Below are positions 1 through 9,654 of a stretch of 64,000 bases of DNA, in pieces. The notes under the pieces were generated by a model. That model saw only the letters and a program-made list of their open reading frames with translations, searched no databases and was not told the DNA's origin. Source of the stretch: Parachlorella kessleri (lineage: Eukaryota > Chlorophyta > Trebouxiophyceae > Chlorellales > Chlorellaceae); assembly GCA_001598975.1 (NCBI GenBank), contig BBXU01000274.1:1-64000 (forward strand). The letters are read 5' to 3'. How positions within the stretch are numbered: the first letter of the stretch is position 1; each line of letters opens with the position of its first letter. A program made the translations under genes and the position numbers.

Positions 1-225
1 CCCCCCGCCCCCTATATTACTACCTGTCCTCTGCCTGCACTCCCTGCCACTGGTGACAGTGGACTCTTTCATGTGAGGGAGGCTCTCGCATGTATGTCCC
101 TAATGAGGCATTTTCTCGTCAACTTCTGGGTACGCCGTATCCCCCTGCCCTGGCAATTTTCAAGCTGCCCTTCAAAGCACAAGGGAAAAGCAAGGGCTTC
201 CTTGCGCACAGCTTCGCCCACGGTT

Positions 226-516
226 TCAACTATACACTTTCAGTTTCAGCAGGTGCCACCATCTAGTAGCAGTTGCAAGGACCACGTGCCTGCCTTCCCG
301 CCGGATGAGGCCTGAGCCCTTGCAAGCGGGGCAGCGCCGCTGAATCAGGATCCGCTTCCCAAACTCATACGAAGCAATGAGGAATGGGATGACGCCAGCA
401 GCGGCCCCCACCCAGACCTCCCAGCCGATCTGAACCGGGCCTGGGACATAAGCACCTGCTGCTGCTGCTGTGTCTGCTGCTGCTGACGCTGCCGGGGCAG
501 CTGCTGCCAAGCTCAT
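226..516 (-). CDS. Partial gene: plastid-type membrane protein with CPACKGSG motif
   Basis: The readable exon starts with an Ala-rich leader (MSLAAAAP...) resembling a transit peptide. It continues into VQIGWEVWVGAAAGVIPFLI, a likely membrane segment, then YEFGKRILIQRR and CPACKGSGLIRREG. CxxCxGSG is half of a DnaJ-type zinc motif, seen in small plant plastid membrane proteins; the second CxxC is not found, so the 3' end is unresolved. The frame stays open about 100 nt upstream of the Met at 516, so that Met may be internal. A downstream exon may start near 144 after a CAG acceptor and run to a stop at 100-102, or the gene may leave the window at base 1. Function is not established. It is divergent from the gene beginning at 1219. 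Confidence 0.5.
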   Translation of the reverse strand: MSLAAAAPAASAAADTAAAAGAYVPGPVQIGWEVWVGAAAGVIPFLIASYEFGKRILIQRRCPACKGSGLIRREGRHVVLATATRWWHLLKLKVYS

Positions 517-1218
517 GAAGGCTGCTCCTGTATGTGAAAGGTTGCGATAACAGTTTGCTGCTGTTGGTCCTGCTGCAGCAGTGCTGGCTGCTTCCCTGGT
601 AGGTACCTGCCCTGCGTTCAGCTCAGCTCACCAGCAGAAGGGAAGTCAGGCTCCGCACTAAGGAGCTGGTTACTTGCCACCTCACTTGTCAGCTCAAAGT
701 TACTACACCATGCAGGTGGCAAGCGGTAGTATGATCCCTGGCAGCTGAGTACTCCCGTGTGGCTCAGACGCACCAGCCACTGGCAACGACGCCCAGGGGG
801 ACTGGGGGGCAAGGGAGCGCTGTAGCTCAGCTGTACACGCGTTTCGGGTATCTGGTGGGCCTTTGGGACGGCTACCTGTTGCTTCAAGGCGGACATGGAT
901 ACGCCCATGACGTCCACGGCATAACGAAGGCTGCGCGCCCAGCTCCATAATCTTCTTGGACAGGCAATAAGTGGCCCGGTTGCTTAGCTTGTGCTTCCGA
1001 GGCTACTCACAGCAAACCCAATTGTCTTCCCGCCAGTGACTTGTCCAGCAAGTCAAGATGTGTGAGGACTTATACGTGACCCCGTCTAGTTTCAACTTGA
1101 ACTGCTGTTGTGCGTAAAGTGCGTGCGCAATGACGTACAGACAGTGCAAGCTTTTGCGTTGAAGGCTCTCCGATGGCACCCCGGTTTCCTAAGTAAGACT
1201 TTGTCGATCCTGCTCGAC
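517..1218. other. Intergenic region between divergent genes
   Basis: About 700 bases lie between the minus-strand plastid-type gene and the plus-strand coiled-coil/TPR gene. Several 60-100 codon open frames occur on both strands, but none has a convincing start, splice context or protein-like composition. It probably holds 5' UTRs and promoters. No TATA box or other motif stands out. Confidence 0.4.
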
Positions 1219-4200
1219 ATGATAACTGCACATGCCAAGCCCTGGCGCCTGGGATACTCGACGCAACAGCGGCCTAGACGTCTCCAGAGGCTGAGCCCCC
1301 ACCGCTCCTGGGGCTCTATCCGAAGACCTAAACCAACTTCCAGGAATTTGGAAGTTCGCATGGAGTCGGGAGAGCCCCAGAGAGCAGTCTCATCCTCACC
1401 TGCTGGGGCACCTCCAAAGCCCAGCGGCTGGGCGACTTTTTGGGGCGCTGTTGATAAGGGTGCATGGCTAGGGGCCATCGGCACCGCCGCTGCCTTCATC
1501 ATCACCCAGGAGGCAATCCTAGCCTCAGCACCCGTGGCGCTGCCGCTGCTGGCGCTGTACGCCAGCAAGCAGCGGGAGCGGTTGGTGACGGAGGTGGGCC
1601 AGCGCTGACGCTTGCGTCCTAGGAGACAGGCGAGAGCCCCTTGCTGCAAAGCTGCACTTGGTGCCTGACCTGTAGCCAAACCTGGCGGCCAGCAGTTGCC
1701 GTCAGGTTCCCGCTGGTCGGTCTACACAGCGTTCACCTATATCGCCAGGGGAGCCTTCAGGGGTGTTTGACCTCTGAGGAGGCAGCAGCTGCAAGCGTTA
1801 GGCAGACACGTGCGCCCTCCACGTCTCACATGCAACACCGCCCTTAGGGAGACAGCCTGCTCCAAGGCCCCCACCCCCCACCCCACCCCCCCCCAATCCG
1901 CCACCCCACCCCAACTACCACCATTACCACCCACTCACCACCCACCCACACCCCACACACACGCACCGCCGTGCAGGCTTTCGAAGCCGAGCTGGTGTGG
2001 CGGTCCCGGCAGCTGATGGAGCACATGGGTCAGCTGGCCAGGGGGGCGGCGGGGGAGGCGGCCGCGACGGAGATAGCGCGGGCGGTGGAGCTGCAGCAGC
2101 AGGCGGGGGCGGCGTCAGCAAGCGCGCTGCGCACGCTGGAAGCCAAGCTGGCGGCCGTGGAGGGCTCTGTGCTCAGCACAGGTGCGGGGGAGGTGTGTGG
2201 GCGTAGGGGGAAAAGTGAGAGAACTGGGCAGGTTCAGGCGTTGGAGAACCAAGGGAGATGTCATGTGTGTGAGTCACAGGGGTTGTGCCGGAGCTGTCGA
2301 CTTGGTGAGTTTAGTCAGGCGTCAGGGACACAGTGTTCCATGCCTTTGTGGGTTTGTGTAGACCTGAGAGTGGTTCTGCAGTGTGGGGTCTGGGAGCCTG
2401 CATCATTTGTGCTGGCTGCCGGCCAAAGTGTAGTGCGGGGACTGGGGACGCACTTGTGGGTGCCGTGCCCTGTGGGTGCAGTGTTACATGGCAACCGGCC
2501 CAGCCGCCACTGTGGCTAGGTAGCTGCGGGCGGTGTTGCTTTCAGAGAGCGGCACCAGGGAGGCCTCCGGAGGGGCTGCCAGCCAGGCCCATTAATCTTT
2601 TAGCTACCTTAAGCTATCTGAAGGAAATGGAGGAAAAACTTGCAGGGAGCGGCACGAGGGAGGCGCTGAAGGAGAGCGCTGCCAGCCAGGGGCAGCTGGC
2701 CAAGGACACGATTGCCAGGCTGGAGGCCCTGGCGACAACGGTGCGTGGCAATGATACTGGGGTTAAAAAAGGTGGGGAATAAGTGACAGAGCGGAACAGA
2801 AAAAGCTCAAAACGTACAAAGTGGCGTGCCAGCCCTGAAGAGCTGGGCGTGCTGCCAGTGGGAGCCGTCAGTACTGACCGGAACAGGTGAAGGCAGTTGC
2901 TGCGCTGTGTGCCTGCGGTGCGTTGCATTTCCCATGGCATCTAGTTCAGTACTAGTCAGTCAATTCTGATTGGTCGCTGAGAATGTCAGTACGGACATGT
3001 GCGTACCGCCCCCTCCTTCACCCCCTCTCGCCCACTTGCCCTCTGTGCATGCATGCAGGTGCGCCGTGACATAAGCAGCGACGTGCGCCAGGCGGGCGCG
3101 GAGGAGCTGGCGGCCCTGTCCAGGCTGGACGCCAGGCTGGCTGTGAGTTGGGGGCGCCAGCAAGCCTGTCGCTGTTGCTTGCATAGACCCTGTCAGAGGC
3201 AGCGTCAGTAGAGACGGGTGCATTCAAGGGACAGATGAGCTCCACCGCATCCTCCTCCCCTCCCTGCATCCGACCGAGTACCCGCCCAGGCGCCTCCCCC
3301 AGGGCTCTGCGTGGGCGCTCAGCTGCTGGGCCAAGTACGCCCCACCTAAGCCCATCACGCTGAAGTTGCTGCCTGGTTGCCTTGAACTGTCGTGCTCTGT
3401 GCAGTCCTTGGAGGGGGCCATCCGCTCCCTGGAGGCGTCCCAGGGGGAGGGTCTGCGGCGGGTGTACAGCGGGGTCGCGTCCACGCTCCAGGAGTCGGAG
3501 GGCAGGCTGGAGGTGGGTAGGGCTGGTGGTGGGGTACTGAGAAGTCAGCAAGATAGGTAGGTTCACCAAGAGAGCAGTTGCTGGGGGCGGGGGAGGTGGG
3601 GGGTGGGTGGGTTACAAGGAGTGCTCGTGTCCACGCTCCAAGAGCCCGAGAGCAGGATGACGGTGGTGGGGCCAGAAAGTCAGAGTTAGTCGAGTGTGTG
3701 GTTCTGGTGCTTGCCCTCTTCAGTGCTCGGTGCCACAGCGGAGGCTGGCTGTGGGTGGGGTCAATTTGGGTAGGGTTGTTGCGGCACAGAAAGGGCGGGT
3801 GGAGGTGTACAGCGGCGTGCGCCCACGCTTCGGGAGCCAGAGAGCAAGGTGGCGGTACTTGTCGAGAGCGGCTTGTATGTCAGATGGGCATTAGGGAGCC
3901 CCGGGAAGTAGAAGGAGTCCCTGCCTTGGATGTTGTTGAGAACACGCCAGAGCCCGCCTTGGTCAACCCGCGGACGTGCCCTGCCTGCAGGCTTCCGTGC
4001 GGTGGGAGGCCGAGCGGGCGCTAGAGCCACTTCGGCGCCTTCCGCAGCTGCTGTCACAGGCTATGCCCGTCACGCCTGAAGTGCTGGGACCCGCCCCCAC
4101 GGTGAGCTCAGCCTGCTGCAGGTGCAGAGCGTGCGTTGATAAGCAGTGTACCCGTGGCCGGCATGCAACGGGGGGTTGGCCCGCAGTGAGTGCCACCCCT

Positions 4201-7200
4201 GCCGTGCTTGCAGGGCCCCCTGCTGTCTGAGGAGAGCCTGCGGCAAGTCTTGGCTGAGCAGCTGTCCGCGGCGTCGCAGCAGATCCTGCAGCAGCAGGCG
4301 GCGCTGCTGCAGGAGCTGCGGGGCCAGCCGCAGGTGCGCCTCGGGGTGGGCGGGGTGTGTCTTGTTGCTACAGGTGCCAGCCTTTGTGAGGGCCCAGCCA
4401 CTGTGCTGGAGAGTAGGCGGGGCTGTCATTGGCTCTTGTGTATAGAGCAGCTCAAGCGTTGCTGGGTCAAGGGGGAGCCCTCCCACCTGAGCCAGGGCTT
4501 GCACCTGCTAACAGCTGACCAGCCCACCCCACCGTCCACACACTTGTCCCTACACCTCCGTGAGTAATCACCCAGCCCCTGTTGCTTCCTTGCTCACCCA
4601 CATTCCTGTGCCCATTGGCAAGCCCGTCACCCAGTCTCCAGCGCTTCCTGGGGCATCACCTGCCCCCTTTTTGTTGTGCTTCCCCGCAGCTGGTGGCCCC
4701 CCAGCAGTGGAACCAGCTGGGCTCCCGGCTGCTATCCCTCCAGGAGGAGGTCCGCCTGCTGCTGACTGCCCAGCACGCGACGCAGCAGGCACAGCAGGAT
4801 GCAGCGCTGGCAGCGCAGCAGGCTCAGCAGGCCCCCGCCGCAGCAGGCATCGCTGAGCTGGCGGGGCAGCTGGAGGCGCTGAGGGCTGACGTGGCGGCGC
4901 TGGGCAGCAGCCTGCAAACCCTGGCGGGGCGGGCGTCGGCAGCTGTCAGCGGCAGCGCCAGCACAGCGGACAAAGCAGGCGAAGCGGGCACGGCAGAGGA
5001 GCCAGCAGCAGTGGGCTTGGAGGATGAGGTGGATGCGGGGCTGGTGGGCCGACTGAATGCCGCTGCCCTGGCGGCCTGGCAGCAGGAGCAGCAGAAGGCG
5101 CAGCTAGGGCAGGTGGTGGTGCTTCTGCAGGGGTTGGCGGGGCGGCTTGACGGGCTGGGGCAGCAGGTAACAGCCGCCTTGGCGCAGCAGCAGCAGCGAG
5201 AGCTGTTGCCAGAAGCCGGGCAGCCCGAGACGCCTGGACCCCCAACCGAGGGTGCAGCAGGCGCGGAATCTGAGGGATCTGAGCAGCAGCAAGACAGTAG
5301 CGAGGCGGCAGGGCGGGAGGAGGCATATAGGCGCATGCAGGCTTTGCTGTCCAGCCGAGGAGGGGATGTGGCTGCACAGCGCAGCAATGGCAGCAGTAGT
5401 AGCTTGGCAGCAGAAGAGCAGCCGCGGCAGGGGGCAGTGCCCTTTAGAGAGTGGCTGTCAGGTGATGGTGTGCGCCAGTCTGCAGTTCCTAGCGGCAGCA
5501 GCAGCCTAAGCAGCAGCAGCATTGGCGCCAGCCAAGGTGCTCAAGGAGAGCCTCCTGCTGTGCCTGCCGCGGAAAACGGGGCCCAGGTGCCCGAGCCGTC
5601 AAGCACGGCGGCAGCAGTGGGAAATGGCCATGATGGGGCTGGCACCGGTGCGGGGCCGGCGCCTGCGGTCGGTGCTAGCGAAGCGGCAGCACGCAGCAGG
5701 AACGGGGCTGTGAGTAACAGTAGCAGCAGCAGCAGTAGTAGTGGGGGTGCAGGGCAGCCGCCGTTCCTGCAAAGCACTATCGCCTATGGGGCTGCCTTGG
5801 GCCTGTTTACACCGGAGGAGGCGGAGGCTGGTAGTACAGCTGCTGAGGAGTCTGCTGCTGGCATTGGCGCTGCTGATTCCGCTGCCCAGCCTGCTGTGGC
5901 TGCCACAGGACAAGCGGGTGCGGCAAGTGCCGCGCCAGAGGCCCCCGACGCGGATGGACAGGCTGGGGTGGGTGGCTGGCAGCAACAGCAGGAGGCCTTG
6001 GGGCAGGGAGTGGAGCCCCACTTGCCATCACGATCGGCACCACGGCAGCAGCAGCAGCAGCTGGCCTCCCGGCAGCAGCAGGAGCAGCCAGTCTCAGCAG
6101 GCACAGCAGCAGAGCCAGGTGCCTCCCCATGGCTAGGAGCTGTGTCAGCAGCGGGCACCCAAGGTCAGCCACCACAGAACCCAGCATCAGATGCAGACGC
6201 TTCAGTAGGCTCCACAGAACCCACTCCAGAACCCGCTGCAGCCCCAGCTGCTGCTGGTCCCCTAGCAGCCGCTGCAGATTCCCCCATGAACGCGGAGGCT
6301 TCCGGCACTGACGCCTCCCCAGGGGGATGGGAGGGGCCCAGCCCCGAGGCACTCTACGAGCGCGGCAGGCGGCGGCTGCAAGAAGGGCGCGAGCTGGCTG
6401 CAACACCAGGTGTGTGCCTGGTGCCTGGTCATTGACACCCAAGCAGACCCCGCCCCTCGGCGCATTGCATGGTCCAGGGGGGTCCCGACCGTGGCCGCCT
6501 AAAGGTCCTTTAGAAAAGCCCCCCTGCTGCCACCCAGCACCTTGTGATAGCTCCAGGTCCCGCTAGCCAGCGCCTTGCTCAACACCCGCTCCGCCCTCCC
6601 AGCCGCCGCTAGAGACCTACACACACAGAGCGCTGCCTGTGCAAGCCCCGTTCCCTCCTTTGCATCACAGGTGGTGACCTGGGGCTAGCGGACTCGCTCC
6701 TGTGCGACGCCGAGGAGTGCTTCTCTCAGGTCCTGCAGCAGCAGCCCGACAACCTGCGCGCCCTCGGCAACCTGGGCAATGCGTTCATGGCACACGGCAG
6801 GCTGCGCATGCGCATGCTGCCGGCCGCGGCGCCTGCTGCGGCAGGCAACGACCCCAGCGGCAGCACCAACGGCAGTACCGGCGGCAGGGCGAGTACTGGT
6901 ATTGCGAGCAGTGGTACTGGCGGGAGTGATGCGGGGGCCAGAGACCAGCTGGAGCGCCAAGCCCTGGAACTGTTTCTCATGGCAGGTGGGACTGTTCGTG
7001 GTTGTACTGAATAGATGCAATCCCATGTTGAAACAACAAACTGGACCTCTGGAGAGATGAGCAGCTTGCATCACTCTTGCAAAGTTGCTTGTGCCTGGCC
7101 CTACTGCGCGGCAGGCCGAGCTCTCCTAATCATACCTTCCAGCGCCAAGCAGGGCTTCTGTGACGGTTGGTTGTCAAGCTGCAGTTGACGTGCCTAGCTA

Positions 7201-8859
7201 AGCCCTCTCTTTAGGGTTCAGTACGCTAATGTCTCTCCACGGGTGATGGGGAGTACTGCTGGCTATTGCCTTACATCCCATCCTGTCACACTCCAAATCA
7301 GGGTGTCGAAGCGAGTGGCTGTTGCTGCGCTGCAGGCCGGCATTACAAGCGGGTTGTGCAACTGGATGGCAGCCAGCTGCGGGCGATCGTGAACTGGGGC
7401 CGCGTGATCTGCCTCCGAGCAGAGATTGACAAGCAGGCGGGAAGGCTCCAGGTAGGAAGGGTCTTCCCCGCAACAACCGGTGGCCCTGCCCTCCGCAAGC
7501 CTTGGTGTGCCCTGCTGGCGTGCCCTGCTGGATCGTCGCTGTAAGGCCCCAACCCCTCATGGCATGCGCGGCTTGGACGGAGCGGATCTGTCAGGGTTAT
7601 GCCATGTATAGTCCGTGTGCTCGTTGTTCTTGGGACGCACCCTTTGTGCGCCTGGTATTTGGCTGTGTTCAGTACGTCAAGCGCACCCAGGTGCACGTCC
7701 CTCCGTCAGTTGTCAGGTCTCCGCCCCTTCCCCTTACAACTGTCTGTTTTGAAAGCACGGGGGCTTGTGGTGCAGGAGGCTGCTGACTTGTTCAGCCTGG
7801 CAGCTGACAAGTTTGACGCGGCCCTGGACGTGGACCCCCAGGTGTGTGGGTGGTGTGGAGCGGTATGTGCTCTAGGGGGGACTGATGCAGTGGGTCACGC
7901 TGGCCTTTTTTGGTGAAGTCCCAAGCCGGTGCCCCTTGGTTGGTGAAGGATTGACATGGGTACTTCATGGGTACTTCCAGGCTTGTCGGGACAATCAGTA
8001 CCACCTCCAGGGCGGTACCGCGGAGGCAGTCCTGTGCCCCCTGGTGGTTGGAGCGCTCGGATGTGCGTCGGCCAAGGGTTGCTTTGCTTGCCATGCATGA
8101 AGAGCGGCCTGGATGCCGTGCAATTGGGACGTACCTGGCTCTAGGAATCACAGCAGTTGGCTGCATACATCACATGGATCGTTGGCCAGAGCGCATCACT
8201 TCAATCCATACCTTGGTTGCTGTGCTGCAGTCGGGGCAGGCAATGCGGCTGGCGGGCATGGCCTTGCTGGACATGGCCGCCTGCATCAGCGAAACTGACA
8301 GACGGCAGGCTAAGCAGCTCCTTAAGGTGAGCCGCCAGGTGGCAGGAACACCCCACTGCAGTTGTGCACTCGTGGCGCAGTCTATCGTAGCATCTGGTTG
8401 GGCCACCGACATGCATTGTGACATTAGCCTGGGTGCATGCGGTCCAGTGCTGTTGCGCCAAGGGACCTGGTACTGTCGCTCACTGGCCGGCAGGGGTCTG
8501 TGAGTGAGTGCCTACTAGTTGTTGAGTGAGGCCCAGCAGGTGCTCCAGACTGTGCCCAGAGCTATGAAAACCCCCAGCATTCTTCCGCCCACAGCACGGT
8601 GACGGTACCAGTACCGCAGGTGACAGGGTCGGGATGCTCAGCCGGTGCCGCTTAAGCATGGCTGTAAGGACATTATGCAAGATCATGTGACTGATAGTTG
8701 CAAGGTCTGCTTCCCACGCAGGATGCCAAGAGCTACCTGGTGGGGGCGCTGGTGGTGAATCCTCTGGATGCCGAGAGTGGCCAGAAGCTAGAGGAATGCC
8801 AGCGGTGGCTGGCATACCTGAAAAGCCTGGCTACCAGCAGCAGCAGCTCTAATGCGTGA
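1219..8859 (+). CDS. Membrane-anchored coiled-coil protein with C-terminal TPR-like region (13 exons, 1182 aa)
   Basis: Exons: 1219-1593, 1977-2181, 2646-2740, 3059-3142, 3405-3512, 3991-4101, 4214-4333, 4690-6409, 6671-6985, 7336-7451, 7776-7841, 8231-8326, 8722-8859; all phases close. The start at 1219 gives a basic Ser/Arg-rich leader (MITAHAKPWR), compatible with a plastid transit peptide. Residues about 81-113 are hydrophobic (GAWLGAIGTAAAFIITQEAI), followed by KQRERL. Exons 2-7 encode amphipathic helices (for example QLMEHMGQLA, LQESEGRLE) that read as coiled coil. Exon 8 is a long Gln/Ala/Ser-rich disordered stretch. The last five exons resemble TPR helices: ALYERGRRRLQEG, LQQQPDNLRALGNLGNAF, FDAALDVDPQ and LVGALVVNPLDAESG. 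The likely role is a protein-interaction scaffold anchored in a plastid or other membrane; the substrate is unknown. A further small exon between 7842 and 8230 cannot be excluded, because both flanking junctions are phase 0. Confidence 0.72.
1861..1970. repeat. C-rich low-complexity tract in intron 1
   Basis: The tract consists of runs of CCCC/CCCA with CACCC units, ending seven bases before the acceptor of exon 2 (exon starts 1977). On the minus strand it is G-rich with many GGGG runs. It probably serves as an extreme polypyrimidine tract for the 3' splice site. Confidence 0.8.
2537..2695 (+). repeat. Tandem duplication of the exon 3 acceptor and start
   Basis: The segment around 2541-2590 (acceptor TTTCAG followed by AGAGCGGCACCAGGGAGGC) closely resembles the true exon 3 start around 2643-2695 (TTGCAG followed by GGAGCGGCACGAGGGAGGC). 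Both run on to a shared GCTGCCAGCCAG block. The upstream copy has lost the exon's reading frame and meets an in-frame stop (GCCCATTAA) when read like exon 3. I treat it as a decayed copy inside intron 2. Confidence 0.7.
3612..3868 (+). repeat. Two decayed copies of exon 5 inside intron 5
   Basis: Exon 5 (3405-3512) contains GTGTACAGCGGGGTCGCGTC and then CACGCTCCAGGAGTCGG. A diverged copy lies at about 3621-3675 (TCCACGCTCCAAGAGCCCGA). A second lies at about 3803-3868 (GGTGTACAGCGGCGTGCGCC, then CGGGAGCCAGAGAGCAAGG). Each is followed by a GGTGG-rich segment like the exon 5 donor flank. None keeps an open frame with both splice sites. Confidence 0.65.
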
Positions 8860-9654
8860 GGCGGCAACAGCCCCCCATGAGCAAGCAGAAGCTATTCATG
8901 AGCGAAACAACCAGCGGGGCCCTTTAAGCCAGCTGCAAGGCGCGGCGACGTCTCTCGTTGTCCTTGAAGGTAGTGCAGTGGTAGCTAGGCAGGTAGAGGC
9001 TCAATGCACAGAAGTTAGGAGGGTTTCAGTGAATGGTGAGTGGTCATTGCTGTCTTGCACGCTGGCTGTGGACAGTACGTGTGATGCTTGGACATACAAC
9101 ATCAGGGAGACGTACTTGTGGCAGCAAGAATACGTTCAGCTAGAAAAAAAGATCAGCTCACAAGCATAAGCAAAGGCCAACAACCATCTGTGTGGATCTA
9201 AATTGCCTCGAGCGTAGGTTCGTCATAGGTGTGGCACATGAAGAAAGAAGGGGAGAGACCTACTGGCACGATCATTGTCATGAGTCATAACTGGGCCTGA
9301 AGCCAACAGCACACCTTGCAAGCAGTCAGTTCATACTGTGTTACCTACCTATCTCTTGTTTACACAAGTAAGAACAATCAAAAAACAAGAAGACAGGAGA
9401 AGAAGACAGCGGGAAAATTGCGCATGGAAGCGGATTCTGCAACAAACTTTGCCCAACAGGTCTGTACAGGCTCAGGCACATTTTGCAACCAGCCCTGTCA
9501 GTCCAGCTCAACTCTCACTCCCTGTTCGCACTACCTGCCACCCATGCTACCAACAGGCCTCTACAGAGGTCATGACCAAGCAAACCCCTTTCTGACCACC
9601 ATCCTAGGCGCGCCAGGTGCCCACCGTCACCTATCATTACTCATTTCACACCGC
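8860..9654. other. Convergent intergenic region
   Basis: This holds the 3' flanks of the coiled-coil/TPR gene (+) and the cyclase-receptor gene (-). I see no convincing exon, structural RNA or tandem repeat. No TGTAA was found close to either stop, so the poly(A) sites of these two genes are not assigned. Confidence 0.5.
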
